From contig JAKLLS010000008.1 of NCBI GenBank assembly GCA_022014155.1, forward strand, positions 1 to 57,703: a DNA stretch of 57,703 nucleotides, given 5' to 3'. The translations under genes and the position numbers were made by a program. The notes beneath the pieces were generated by a model. That model made no database searches. It saw only the letters and a list, made by a program, of their open reading frames with translations, and had not been told where the DNA came from. Below, piece after piece: positions 49,899-57,703 of the stretch (within the stretch, counting starts at the first letter, position 1; each line of letters starts with the position of its first letter). Source of the stretch: Marinobacter sp. Lineage in GTDB: Bacteria > Pseudomonadota > Gammaproteobacteria > Pseudomonadales > Oleiphilaceae.

Positions 49899-51011
49899 AT
49901 GAGCATGAATCTTGGCCCCCTGTTTAACCCCTTTGAGATCCACAACCTGAAGCTGCGCAACCGCGTTGCCATGGCCCCGATGACTCGCAATTTCTCGCCA
50001 GGCAATGCGCCTAGCCAGGAGGTCGTGGACTATTATCGTCGTCGCGCCGAAGGTGGCGTGGGGCTGTTGATCACCGAAGGCACCACCGTGAACCACCCCG
50101 GCGCCAACGGTTACCCGAACGTGCCGTTTTTCCACGGCGATAAACCACTTGCCGGCTGGAAGGATGTTGTCGATGCGGTTCATGACGCCGGTGGTGCCAT
50201 CTTCCCGCAGCTGTGGCACGTGGGCGCGGTCCGTAAGGAAGGCGTAGAACCGGACCCCTCCGTACCCGGTTACAGTCCTTCCGGATTGTTTGCGCCGGGC
50301 AAGCCCAATGGCAAAGCCATGAGCAAGGATGATATCGATGATGTGATCACGGCATTTGCCGATGCCGCCCAAGATGCCAAAGCGCTGGGTTTTGACGGCG
50401 TTGAAATTCACGGCGCCCATGGTTACCTGCTCGACCAGTTCCTGTGGGAAGGCACCAACCAGCGCGACGATGAGTACGGTGGCAGCATGGAAAACCGCTT
50501 GCGTTTCGTCGTCGAGATTGTCGAAGCGGTACGCTACCGCGTGGGTCCGGATTTCCCGATCATGCTGCGATTCTCCCAGTGGAAGCAGCAGGATTACGAG
50601 GCGAAGCTGGTCAATACGCCGGAGGAATTGGAGCAGTTCCTCAAGCCGCTGGTGGACGCCGGTGTGGATATTTTCCATGCTTCCACCCGTCGGTTCTGGG
50701 AGCCGGAATTCGAAGGCTCCGACCTCAACCTGGCCGGCTGGACCCAGAAGCTGTCTGGCAAGCCGACCATGTCGGTTGGCAGCGTGGGCCTGACCGAAGA
50801 CTTCATCAGCGGCACCTTCGCCAGCAAGAAGGAAGCGGTGGAGCAGGCCGGTATCGACGAATTGGTGGAGCGTATGAACAACCACGAGTTCGAGCTGATT
50901 GCCGTTGGCCGCGCCCTGTTGCAGGACCCGGAGTGGCTGGTCAAGGTGAAGGAAGGCCGCATCCACGAAGTGGCGCCGTTTGCCAAAAAATCTTTGGCCA
51001 AGCTGTACTGA
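49899..51011 (+). CDS. Old yellow enzyme-family NADH:flavin oxidoreductase
   Basis: An FMN-dependent TIM-barrel reductase of 370 residues. It begins LGPLFNPFEIHNLKLRNRVAMAPMTRNFSPGN. IFPQLWHVGAVRK, GFDGVEIHGAHGYLLDQFLWEGTNQRDDEYGGSMENRLRF (active-site His-x-x-His region, about 180-215) and VGSVGL are typical. It reduces activated C=C bonds of enones, nitro compounds or quinones with NAD(P)H. ATG 49899 is used as the start; in-frame upstream codons reach into the operator repeats. The divergent HxlR regulator probably controls it in response to electrophiles. Confidence 0.92.
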   Translation: MSMNLGPLFNPFEIHNLKLRNRVAMAPMTRNFSPGNAPSQEVVDYYRRRAEGGVGLLITEGTTVNHPGANGYPNVPFFHGDKPLAGWKDVVDAVHDAGGAIFPQLWHVGAVRKEGVEPDPSVPGYSPSGLFAPGKPNGKAMSKDDIDDVITAFADAAQDAKALGFDGVEIHGAHGYLLDQFLWEGTNQRDDEYGGSMENRLRFVVEIVEAVRYRVGPDFPIMLRFSQWKQQDYEAKLVNTPEELEQFLKPLVDAGVDIFHASTRRFWEPEFEGSDLNLAGWTQKLSGKPTMSVGSVGLTEDFISGTFASKKEAVEQAGIDELVERMNNHEFELIAVGRALLQDPEWLVKVKEGRIHEVAPFAKKSLAKLY

Positions 51012-51014
51012 GAG

Positions 51015-51047
51015 AAGGCCGTAGCGCAATAGCGCTACGGCCTTTTT
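51015..51047. terminator. Bidirectional terminator between OYE and ProC-like genes
   Basis: AAGGCCGTAGCGC and GCGCTACGGCCTT are perfect 13-base arms around AATA, followed by TTT. It starts 4 bases after the OYE stop and abuts the stop of the convergent gene. Confidence 0.9.
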
Positions 51048-51840
51048 ACCGTGAGCCGCGTGCTGCCCGATGGGCTGCATCAAGGCCACGGTGAATAGCC
51101 TGGTGAATGCCCCCGTCAATCATCGTTTGTAGCCCCTTGGCTGTGGTGCCGTTATAGGAAATCAGCCGCTCCACCATGTCGCCGGGGTCAGTACCTATCT
51201 TTTCCAGTAACAGGCTGCCGCCCACCAACGTCTGCATGACGGCCTCAAGGGCGATATCGTGGGGAAGCCCCATACTCTTGGCATGTTCCAACATAGACTG
51301 GGCCAGCAAGGCTGGGTAAGCCGGTCCGGCCCCGCTCAGCGCCGTCAGGTAATCAAGATCCCGTTCTGTGGGAAGCTCCCGTGCCGTACCACAACTCTCC
51401 AGCAATGCTTGAACGAGCTGCTTGTCGGCTTCGCTAACCTGTTGTGAGGCATGCCACGGAAAGTAGGCCCGCCGGATTTCCGCTGCTGCGTTTGGCATCG
51501 CACGCACCACGCGGTTGCTTCCCACCTTGTTGGAGATCTCCTGCGAGGATGCCATCGCCAGCAGGGAAATGACCAGGTTGTCTCCTGCCTCAATATCAAT
51601 GCTGCCGAGATCCTGCGGACGTACGGACAATACGATGACATCCGCCAGGGCAGCCAGTTCACGATTGTCCTTTACACAACGGACCTTCGGCCAGTCGCGG
51701 TAGGCTTCGCCTTTACCCGAGCGCGATGAAACCACTAACTGGTCGGCCGGTACGACGTTGCGCTCAAGCAAGGCAGTACCCAGCGACTGCCCCATCCACC
51801 CGTGGCCACCGATAATCCCGATCACAGTATCTTGCGACAT
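51046..51840 (-). CDS. Pyrroline-5-carboxylate reductase-like protein
   Basis: A protein of 264 residues. NAD(P)-binding TVIGIIGGHGWMGQSLGTALLE lies at about 5-26; the usual GxGxxG is GGHGWMG. VIVLSVRPQDL, VVRAMPNAAAEI and the C-terminal dimer-domain signature ALSGAGPAYPALLAQSMLEHAKSMGL match ProC. The sequence departs from housekeeping ProC at the dinucleotide loop and in the final GLQTMIDGGIHQAIHRGLDAA, so it may be a paralogue with another imine substrate. ATG 51840 follows AAGGGGAA. It is divergent from the GlpD-like/TetR operon, with a palindromic operator candidate between them, suggesting common control. Confidence 0.82.
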   Translation of the reverse strand: MSQDTVIGIIGGHGWMGQSLGTALLERNVVPADQLVVSSRSGKGEAYRDWPKVRCVKDNRELAALADVIVLSVRPQDLGSIDIEAGDNLVISLLAMASSQEISNKVGSNRVVRAMPNAAAEIRRAYFPWHASQQVSEADKQLVQALLESCGTARELPTERDLDYLTALSGAGPAYPALLAQSMLEHAKSMGLPHDIALEAVMQTLVGGSLLLEKIGTDPGDMVERLISYNGTTAKGLQTMIDGGIHQAIHRGLDAAHRAARGSR

Positions 51841-51859
51841 TCTTCGTGTTCCCCTTTGC

Positions 51860-51875
51860 TGTACATAAGTGTACA
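51860..51875. promoter_or_regulatory. Operator candidate TGTACA-N4-TGTACA
   Basis: Two TGTACA hexamers, each self-complementary, are separated by TAAG. The element lies in the 93-base divergent gap between the ProC-like and GlpD-like genes. The TetR regulator encoded downstream is the obvious candidate ligand. Confidence 0.6.
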
Positions 51876-51933
51876 TTTAAGTGACAAAGATGAACATTAG
51901 CGATTGGTTTTGTCAAATATACGGGGAAATACT

Positions 51934-53442
51934 ATGACGCGCCCAAGACTTGATAACCTGGATCAATCAACTTTCGATGTCGTGGTGATAGGCGCAGGTG
52001 CGACGGGATGTGCATCAGCGAAGGAGTTGGCCGGGCGTGGATATTCCGTGCTTCTGATAGACCGCGGTGATATCGGTGCCGGTACCTCGTCGCGGTCGAG
52101 CAGGCTACTTTATTGCGGTCTGGCTTATATGAAGCCTGACTATTCCTTGTGGAAAATGCCGTTGCGTCCGCTGGACATGCTGGGGCGGATCTACCGTGCA
52201 TGGTTAACTATGCGTTGCAGGACCGAGCTGGTGCGCGCCATGCCCGAGCGGCTGACTCGCAGGAAATTTTACTTTCCATATAGGGAGCGTAAAGATAGCG
52301 GCTATCCGGCTGCTCTGATGAGCCTGGGATTCAGGCTGCTGTCTTGCTTTGGATCGCGCGATGCTCCACTCGGTTATAGGCGCCTCCCTTTTGAAAAGGC
52401 AGGGCGGGAAAGTGGCCTCGTCGCTGCCCTTCGCTCGGGCGTTAAATCAATTGGCGCTTTCTATGAGTATCAATACTCGTGGCCAGAGCGAATTTGCGTT
52501 GATACCGCATTGGAAGCTGAAAGTTATGGGGCGTGTATTCGAACATACACAAAGGCTACCAGCCTTGAAAAAAATGGTAAGGGCTGGCGTCTTCTCGTGA
52601 CTGATTCCGCTCCTGGTGGAAGTGGGGAGGCCAGGATATCAGCCAGAGTTGTTATTAATGCCGCGGGTCCCTGGATAGACCAAGTCAATAGCCATTCAGA
52701 ATCTGGTGGTTCCCAACGCGAGGTCCTTGGCGTCAAAGGTGTCAATGTCCTGGTCAAGCTTCCTGAAAGTTTCCAGGGCCAGGGTCTTGAAGCACTTTCC
52801 AGCCGGGGGGAGCCGTTCTATATCTTTCCATGGGGGGACTATCATTTCCTTGGACCTACGGAAACTCGTGTTGATGCGGATCCGGATGATGTCAGGGTTT
52901 CGGAGGCGGAAATTGCCTACTTGTTGTCAGAGGCTAATGCGCAGTTCTCTGATCTTGAGTTGAAACCCCGGGACGTGATTCATGCCTGGTGCGGTGTACG
53001 CCCCAGTTCGACGCGTGATGGCGAAACTCTTAGTGGTGTGATTCAACTGAATGAGCAACCTGAAACCCCTGGCTTGATCTCTGTAACCGGTGTCATGATT
53101 ATGCTGCACCGTCATGCAGGGCGCCTGGTTGCACGAACAGTAGCGCGACGTTTGGGGGCCGGTCACAATGGAAAATCAAAGGACAAAGGCTCGAAGCGGC
53201 GCATAGTCAATTCGTTCACTAAAACGGATATAGACAGGGCTGTCAGAACTGAGCACGTAGTCACCCTGTCTGACCTTATGCAGCGTCGCCTCCCTTTTGG
53301 ATGGGATGCAGACCTTGGAAAGTCACAGGTCGAAGAAGTGTCCAGAATTGCAGCTGAAGCGTTAGGCTGGTCTGAGGAAAGAAGACAGGAGGAATGCAAA
53401 GTCTATGACGACTACGTCTCAGACCACTTTATCCACCGATAA
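51934..53442 (+). CDS. GlpD-like FAD-dependent oxidoreductase
   Basis: A protein of 502 residues of the DAO/GlpD superfamily. FAD-binding FDVVVIGAGATGCASAKELAGRGYSVLLIDRGDIGAGTSSRSSRLL lies at about 14-58, a GlpD-type N-terminus. YCGLAYM follows where GlpD has GG-RYL. VVINAAGPWID and FIFPW-like YIFPWGDYHFLGPTET are also typical. The C-terminal about 110 residues resemble the GlpD cap domain, with VVTLSDLMQRRLPFG. It may oxidise glycerol-3-phosphate or a related hydroxy/amino compound. The last 38 bases overlap the TetR gene. GC is visibly lower than in the neighbouring genes. Confidence 0.82.
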   Translation: MTRPRLDNLDQSTFDVVVIGAGATGCASAKELAGRGYSVLLIDRGDIGAGTSSRSSRLLYCGLAYMKPDYSLWKMPLRPLDMLGRIYRAWLTMRCRTELVRAMPERLTRRKFYFPYRERKDSGYPAALMSLGFRLLSCFGSRDAPLGYRRLPFEKAGRESGLVAALRSGVKSIGAFYEYQYSWPERICVDTALEAESYGACIRTYTKATSLEKNGKGWRLLVTDSAPGGSGEARISARVVINAAGPWIDQVNSHSESGGSQREVLGVKGVNVLVKLPESFQGQGLEALSSRGEPFYIFPWGDYHFLGPTETRVDADPDDVRVSEAEIAYLLSEANAQFSDLELKPRDVIHAWCGVRPSSTRDGETLSGVIQLNEQPETPGLISVTGVMIMLHRHAGRLVARTVARRLGAGHNGKSKDKGSKRRIVNSFTKTDIDRAVRTEHVVTLSDLMQRRLPFGWDADLGKSQVEEVSRIAAEALGWSEERRQEECKVYDDYVSDHFIHR

Positions 53443-54073
53443 CCACGATACCAAATGGAAAGGCTCCCGCGACGCCTGGCTTGATGCGGCTTTTGAGTTG
53501 TTGCTCGAGTCCGGCGTGGACAGCGTACGGATCCTGGCGCTGGCCAAGCGGCTCAATGTCTCGCGAACCAGCTTCTACTGGTTCTTCAGGGACCGTGAGG
53601 CGTTACTGGATGCATTGGTAGAACGCTGGCGCGAGAAGAACACACAGGGCCTGGTGCGGCAGACCGAAGCCTATGCCGAGAATATCGTCGAAGCTGTTCT
53701 CAATGTTTTCGATTGCTGGCTGGATCCCGGGCTGTTTGATGCGCAGCTGGAATTCGTAATGCGCAGCTGGGCGCTGCAGTCGGACGAAGTGGCGCGGGAG
53801 ATCGATGCCGCCGACGAGGCTCGTATCGAGGCGCTGACGCGGATGTTTGTACGACACGGATACGAAGCGCTGGCGGCCGACGTGCGGGGGCGCAGTATCT
53901 ACCTCACCCAGATCGGCTATATTTCAATGAAGACTCAGGAATCGCTCGAAGTTCGTATGCGGCGTCTCCCCGCCTATGTCGAGATTGTCACCGGACAGAT
54001 GCCGCAACCGCGAGAACTGCAACGCTTCCACGCCCGTCATCAGGGTCTGGATCGCAAGGTGTCCGCTCCGTAA
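53405..54073 (+). CDS. TetR-family transcriptional regulator
   Basis: A protein of 222 residues. The N-terminal helix-turn-helix is at about 22-68 (SRDAWLDAAFELLLESGVDSVRILALAKRLNVSRTSFYWFFRDREALLDALVERW). The rest is a helical ligand-binding domain. ATG 53405 overlaps the upstream gene by 38 bases and has AGGAGG inside that gene, so the two are co-translated from one message. It likely binds TGTACA-N4-TGTACA upstream of the unit, giving autoregulation and control of the ProC-like gene. The inducer is unknown. Confidence 0.9.
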   Translation: MTTTSQTTLSTDNHDTKWKGSRDAWLDAAFELLLESGVDSVRILALAKRLNVSRTSFYWFFRDREALLDALVERWREKNTQGLVRQTEAYAENIVEAVLNVFDCWLDPGLFDAQLEFVMRSWALQSDEVAREIDAADEARIEALTRMFVRHGYEALAADVRGRSIYLTQIGYISMKTQESLEVRMRRLPAYVEIVTGQMPQPRELQRFHARHQGLDRKVSAP

Positions 54074-54133
54074 TCTCCAGCGGCAAAAGAATCCGTATGA
54101 TGGGATCATCACAAAGGACAAGGAGATAACGAT

Positions 54134-54445
54134 ATGCTGCCCATAACGCGCTTCAAACTCGGTGTGTTTGCCGTGGCCATGGTGCTGTTTGCCGGCTGCG
54201 CCACCGTCGGTCAGGACTTTCCTACCCATAACGTTGACCAGATCGAGATGGGGGAAACCACCCGGGCGGATATCCAGGAAATGTTCGGCGAGCCCTGGCG
54301 CACTGGTATTGAGGATGGTAAGCGTACCTGGACTTATGGCAAGTACCGCTGGTCTGCTTTTGGTGACGCTGAAACAACGGATCTGGTGGTGCGGTTCAAT
54401 CAGGACGGAACGGTGTCGTCCTACGTTTACAACACGACAGAGTAG
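54134..54445 (+). CDS. BamE/SmpA-like lipoprotein
   Basis: A protein of 103 residues. The lipoprotein signal ends in LFAGC (Cys at about 22). The mature region IEMGETTRADIQEMFGEPWRT and WTYGKYRWSAFGDAETTDLVVRFNQDGTVSSYVYN shows the MG-T..DI...FGxP and D-V-F-DG-V pattern of the SmpA/OmlA domain. Residue +2 is Ala, so outer-membrane sorting is expected. It is not next to fur as housekeeping bamE usually is, so it is probably a paralogue. AAGGAGATA precedes ATG 54134. The next gene starts 26 bases on. Confidence 0.83.
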   Translation: MLPITRFKLGVFAVAMVLFAGCATVGQDFPTHNVDQIEMGETTRADIQEMFGEPWRTGIEDGKRTWTYGKYRWSAFGDAETTDLVVRFNQDGTVSSYVYNTTE

Positions 54446-54471
54446 GGGCCAGGACTCCGGAGGCTGGGCTT

Positions 54472-55065
54472 ATGGATGACCAGAGTGACCCGGCTAATAT
54501 AGCGCAGTTGCTGGACCGGTTAGAGGCCGTGGCGACAGACCGGTCCCACGTTTCCATTGGCGAAATGATGGATGCTATAGGGCGCAGAACGTTCGGGCCC
54601 GTAGTACTTCTGGTGGGACTTATTCTGGTGACACCCCTCAGTGGTGTGCCGGGAATACCGACGCTGATGGGCTTGCTCACCCTGTTGACCCTGGGGCAGG
54701 TTCTGCTGGGGCGAAAGCATTTCTGGTTGCCGGGTTGGCTGGTGCGGCGGAAGGTGCCGCGTAAGAAGTTCGTGCAGGGGCTGAAGTTGTTGCGCCCGCC
54801 CGCCAGAAAGATTGACCGCCTGATTCGCCCGCGGCTTACCCTGTTGGTCAAGGGGCCTGGGCTTTATGTGATGGCGCTGGGTTGCATGGTGATCGCCGTG
54901 GTGATGCCTGCAACGGAAGTTGTACCGTTCAGCTCCAGTATCGCCGGCGTGGCCCTTGTACTATTTGGCCTGACCATGATTTCGAGGGATGGCTTGCTGG
55001 CCCTGTTCGCCTGGGGGGTAGCACTGACCGGCCCGATCATACTTGTCCGAAACCTTGGTGGATGA
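54472..55065 (+). CDS. ExoD-family membrane protein
   Basis: A protein of 197 residues with a soluble N-terminal helix (IAQLLDRLEAVATDRSHVSIGEMMDAIGRRTFGPVVLLVGLILVTPLSGVPGIPT), which is the ExoD pattern. Four to five hydrophobic segments follow. LKGPGLYVMALGCMVIAVVMPATEVVPFSSSIAGVALVLFGLTMISRDGL forms the second conserved block. ExoD is needed for exopolysaccharide in Rhizobium, but its action is unknown. It begins 26 bases after the BamE-like gene and ends 39 bases before the patatin gene, so the three may form an operon. Confidence 0.85.
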   Translation: MDDQSDPANIAQLLDRLEAVATDRSHVSIGEMMDAIGRRTFGPVVLLVGLILVTPLSGVPGIPTLMGLLTLLTLGQVLLGRKHFWLPGWLVRRKVPRKKFVQGLKLLRPPARKIDRLIRPRLTLLVKGPGLYVMALGCMVIAVVMPATEVVPFSSSIAGVALVLFGLTMISRDGLLALFAWGVALTGPIILVRNLGG

Positions 55066-55104
55066 ACGCCAGGCTGGATTGACCACAGACGAGGAAAACC
55101 CGCG

Positions 55105-56241
55105 ATGACAAAAAACGGGGTGATTCTCACCGGTGGAGGCGCGCGGGCTGCCTATCAGGTAGGTGTGCTCCGTGCCATTGCTGATATGTATCCGGACTGG
55201 AGCTACCCGTTCAGTGTCATCATCGGCACCTCTGCCGGTGCGATTAACGCCATGGCAATGGCAGGAAATCGCGGGCTTTTCCGCCACAACATCGATCATC
55301 TGGAGAAGGTCTGGTCGGAGCTGACTATGGATCGGGTGTTCCGGGCCGATACCTTTAGTCTGATGCGAGGTTTCAGCAACGTTGCCCGCAAGATGATCAG
55401 CCGACCTATCGAGAGTGGGCCGGTGTCTTTTCTGGATAGTTCACCACTGCGTGAGTTACTGGAGCAGGAAATTGACCTTCAGAGCATTCGGCAGACAATC
55501 CGGGAAGGCCATATTGATGCTTTAGGTCTGAATGCCTGTGGTTATTCCACTGGCCAGAATGTCTGTTTCTTTGAAAGCGCAGACGGACTGGATGGCTGGT
55601 CCGTAGGGCAGCGTGGGGGCACTCGGACTGAGCTGGCGGTGGACCACATCATGGCCTCCGCCGCCATTCCCACGCTGTTTGCACCGGTAAAAATCAACCG
55701 TGAGTACTTTGGCGACGGTGTTACCCGGCAGATGGCCCATATCAGCCCGGCGTTGCGGCTGGGCGCCCGCAAAGTGTTGGTAATCGGCGTTAGTGCTAAT
55801 GCCATGTGCCCACCCCAACGTCCGGATAAGCCAGGCATGCCCACGTTGACCCAGGTGCTGGCTCATGTCTTCAATGGTATGTTTCTGGATACTCTGGACT
55901 ACGACATCGATCGTTCGCGGTTGGTCAACCAGTTGCTGGAACTGATACCGGAGAAACGCTTGAAGGAGGCCGGGCTTGACCTGCATCCGGTGGATATTCT
56001 GGAGATCTCCCCCTCGGAACCGATCAATGAACTGGCTATGAAATACATCGATGCCATGCCGCTGGTATTGCGACGCCTCACCGGCGCTTCGGAATCAGCA
56101 CCGTTCTCAAGTGCCAACCTTGCCAGCTTTCTGCTATTTGATCACCGTTTCTGCCGAGATCTGATTGAACTGGGCTACCGGGATGGCCAGAGCCATGCCC
56201 GGCAGATCGAACGGTTTTTTGCAAAGGAGGCAGAGGCCTGA
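55105..56241 (+). CDS. Patatin-like phospholipase
   Basis: A serine acyl hydrolase of 378 residues. The oxyanion block GGGARAAYQVGVLRAIAD lies at about 9-26, the nucleophile elbow GTSAGAINAMAMAG at about 42-55 (G-T-S-A-G), and the catalytic Asp in FGDGVTRQMAHISPALRLGA (DG motif, near 205). The C-terminal about 130 residues are a helical extension with DTLDYDIDRSRLVNQLLELIP. No signal peptide. It converges with pntB, leaving only four bases between the stops. Confidence 0.9.
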   Translation: MTKNGVILTGGGARAAYQVGVLRAIADMYPDWSYPFSVIIGTSAGAINAMAMAGNRGLFRHNIDHLEKVWSELTMDRVFRADTFSLMRGFSNVARKMISRPIESGPVSFLDSSPLRELLEQEIDLQSIRQTIREGHIDALGLNACGYSTGQNVCFFESADGLDGWSVGQRGGTRTELAVDHIMASAAIPTLFAPVKINREYFGDGVTRQMAHISPALRLGARKVLVIGVSANAMCPPQRPDKPGMPTLTQVLAHVFNGMFLDTLDYDIDRSRLVNQLLELIPEKRLKEAGLDLHPVDILEISPSEPINELAMKYIDAMPLVLRRLTGASESAPFSSANLASFLLFDHRFCRDLIELGYRDGQSHARQIERFFAKEAEA

Positions 56242-56245
56242 ACGG

Positions 56246-57640
56246 TCAGGCCCTTAACCCACCCACCAGCTTGTCGATGCTTTCTTTGGCGTCGCCGAAC
56301 AGCATGAGCGTATTGTCCTTGAAGAACAGCGGGTTTTCCACGCCGGAGTAGCCCGTGGCCATGCCCCGCTTGAGGACGACCACCTGCCGGGCTTTCCACA
56401 CCTCCAGCACCGGCATGCCGGCAATGGGGCTGCCGGGATCTTCGGCGGCGGCCGGATTCACGGTGTCGTTGGCACCAATCACCAACACCATGTCGGTGTC
56501 CGGAAAGTCGGCGTTGATCTCGTCCATTTCCAGAACGATGTCATAGGGCACGTGGGCTTCCGCCAACAACACGTTCATGTGTCCGGGTAAACGACCTGCC
56601 ACCGGGTGGATGCCGAAGCGCACGTTCACACCTCGATCCCGCAAAATCCGGGTCATATCGCTGACCCCATTCTGGGCCTGGGCCACCGCCATGCCGTAGC
56701 CGGGCACGATAATGACCGAGTCGGCGTTGCGCAGCTCCTCGCAGACTTCATCGGCACTGGATTCATGAACCGTCTGGTCGGGGTCCGCCGCGCTGGCACT
56801 GCTGGTGGTCTGGCCAAATCCACCCAGGATGACACTGATGAACGACCGGTTCATGGCCTTGCACATGATGTAACTGAGGATGGCACCGCTGCTGCCGACC
56901 AACGCCCCGGTGACGATCAGCAGGTCGTTGCCGAGCATGAAGCCGATGGAGGCGGCGGCCCAACCGGAATAACTGTTGAGCATGGACACTACCACCGGCA
57001 TGTCAGCACCGCCGATGGCCATGATCAGGTGAATGCCAAGTACCGAAGCAATAGCGGTCATCAGCACCAGAGAGATCAGCCCGAACGCCATGTTGTTGGT
57101 GCCGAGGAACCAGGCCCCCAGCAATACGCAGGCGATGACCGCCACGAGATTCATCAGGTGGCGGCCGGGCAGGGTGAGGGCCTTGCTGTCGATGCGCCCG
57201 TCCAATTTGCCGCAGGCCACCAGCGACCCGGTGAAAGTCACCGCACCGATGAAGATACCGACGAAGACCTCCACCAGCTTGATGGTGTGTTCCGCTCCGG
57301 ACGTCGCGATCAGTGGTTCAATATAACCGGAGAAGCCAACCAGCACCGCCGCAAGGCCTACAAAACTGTGCAGCAGGGCCACCAATTGCGGCATTTGGGT
57401 CATCTCCACCTTATTGGCGATGGGGATGCCGATGCCGGCGCCTATCAGCACCGCAATCACAATGGCAATGACGCCGCCGTCACCTACGCTGGCGAGGGTG
57501 GCCCCCACCGCGATGATGATACCGGCAACACCGTAAAGGTTGCCCCGCCTTGCTGATTCCTGATGGCTGAGGCCACCCAGGCTGAGGATAAAACAGACAC
57601 TTGCGACCACGTAGGCCACGCTCACCAGTCCTGTGCTCAT
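56246..57640 (-). CDS. pntB: NAD(P) transhydrogenase, beta subunit
   Basis: A protein of 464 residues. The N-terminal half has about nine transmembrane helices (proton channel; [62 protein letters not shown]). The C-terminal about 180 residues form the NADP-binding domain [66 protein letters not shown] and [27 protein letters not shown]. It uses the proton gradient to make NADPH from NADH. AGGAGG overlaps the end of the upstream gene. It is the last gene of the pnt operon. Confidence 0.96.
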   Translation of the reverse strand: MSTGLVSVAYVVASVCFILSLGGLSHQESARRGNLYGVAGIIIAVGATLASVGDGGVIAIVIAVLIGAGIGIPIANKVEMTQMPQLVALLHSFVGLAAVLVGFSGYIEPLIATSGAEHTIKLVEVFVGIFIGAVTFTGSLVACGKLDGRIDSKALTLPGRHLMNLVAVIACVLLGAWFLGTNNMAFGLISLVLMTAIASVLGIHLIMAIGGADMPVVVSMLNSYSGWAAASIGFMLGNDLLIVTGALVGSSGAILSYIMCKAMNRSFISVILGGFGQTTSSASAADPDQTVHESSADEVCEELRNADSVIIVPGYGMAVAQAQNGVSDMTRILRDRGVNVRFGIHPVAGRLPGHMNVLLAEAHVPYDIVLEMDEINADFPDTDMVLVIGANDTVNPAAAEDPGSPIAGMPVLEVWKARQVVVLKRGMATGYSGVENPLFFKDNTLMLFGDAKESIDKLVGGLRA

Positions 57641-57652
57641 ATCGGGCGCCTC

Positions 57653-57703
57653 CTACTTGCGGAACATTTTGAGCATGCGATGGGTGACCCGGAAGCCGCC
57701 CCC
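57653..57703 (-). CDS. pntAB: End of NAD(P) transhydrogenase alpha subunit, membrane part (partial)
   Basis: Sixteen codons and a TAG at the window edge: GGGFRVTHRMLKMFRK. This agrees with the conserved C-terminus of the PntA membrane domain (GGF-VT-RML-MF). The rest of the gene lies beyond 57703, so whether it is a separate PntAB or the end of a fused PntA cannot be seen. Its stop is 12 bases before the pntB start. Confidence 0.85.
   Translation of the reverse strand, partial: GGGFRVTHRMLKMFRK

Noticed and set aside
1..57703. CRISPR arrays, tRNA or rRNA genes, insertion sequences, phage genes
   Set aside because: No regularly spaced direct repeats, tRNA-like cloverleaf, transposase or phage structural ORF was recognised on reading; a tool-based scan was not possible.

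Overview
The window looks like chromosome of a marine gammaproteobacterium, most likely Marinobacter or a close relative. This is inferred from gene content: a choline-to-glycine-betaine cluster, AlmA-like and Baeyer-Villiger-like monooxygenases, two PF10118 'metal-dependent hydrolases', quinoprotein dehydrogenases, a TAXI-type TRAP transporter and moderately high GC. No rRNA or tRNA gene was seen, and no taxonomic search could be run.

Bases 1 to about 4250 are an integron-type cassette array. Small, unrelated, same-strand genes (a tautomerase, a HigBA toxin-antitoxin pair, a DUF2834 membrane protein, a PhzF-like enzyme, a truncated small membrane protein and a serine/threonine-dehydratase-like enzyme) are separated by imperfect inverted repeats of the attC kind. 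The integrase is not in the window.

Bases 4.3-19.6 kb are ordinary chromosome. They carry a Glu/Leu-type dehydrogenase, an OsmC-YcaO fusion translationally coupled to a small secreted two-module protein, a TAXI-TRAP plus TauE transport operon, YghU, a Baeyer-Villiger-like monooxygenase with a PF10118 hydrolase, a histone-deacetylase-fold enzyme, an AraC regulator and an EamA transporter.

Bases 19.6-24.9 kb hold betI-betB-betA followed by a short BCCT-like transporter. A perfect 20-bp palindrome precedes betI. A 15-codon ORF with a strong ribosome binding site overlaps the transporter start by ATGA.

Bases 24.9-32.5 kb hold a PQQ sugar-dehydrogenase/diheme fusion lipoprotein. They also hold ahpC and ahpF, which are separated by two opposite-strand genes but share the same OxyR-like half-site dyad, and a solute-binding protein.

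Bases 32.6-38.2 kb form an alcohol-oxidation operon: outer-membrane channel, aldehyde dehydrogenase and quinohemoprotein alcohol dehydrogenase, with a FeaR-like AraC regulator upstream. A transglutaminase-fold protein, an acetylpolyamine amidohydrolase, a nitronate monooxygenase and a YgjV-like protein follow.

Bases 41.9-44.0 kb are a compact ECF42-type sigma module: sigma factor with a C-terminal helical extension, a DGPF/YciI protein and a DUF1428 protein. TGTCGA-N17-CGACA occurs at the same spacing upstream of both the sigma gene and the DGPF gene.

Bases 44.1-57.7 kb carry an AlmA-like monooxygenase, a lipid A acyltransferase, an RhlE-type helicase, ompW with two ANR/FNR-like boxes, a divergent HxlR/old-yellow-enzyme pair with repeated operator-like motifs, a ProC-like/GlpD-like/TetR unit, and a BamE-like lipoprotein. 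ExoD, a patatin and the end of a proton-translocating transhydrogenase operon (pntAB-pntB) complete the window. The strongest candidates for something new are the DNA-level signals: the leaderless higBA promoter/operator, the ECF42 target pair, the leader ORF before the BCCT-like gene and the 41-nt palindrome in the cassette array.
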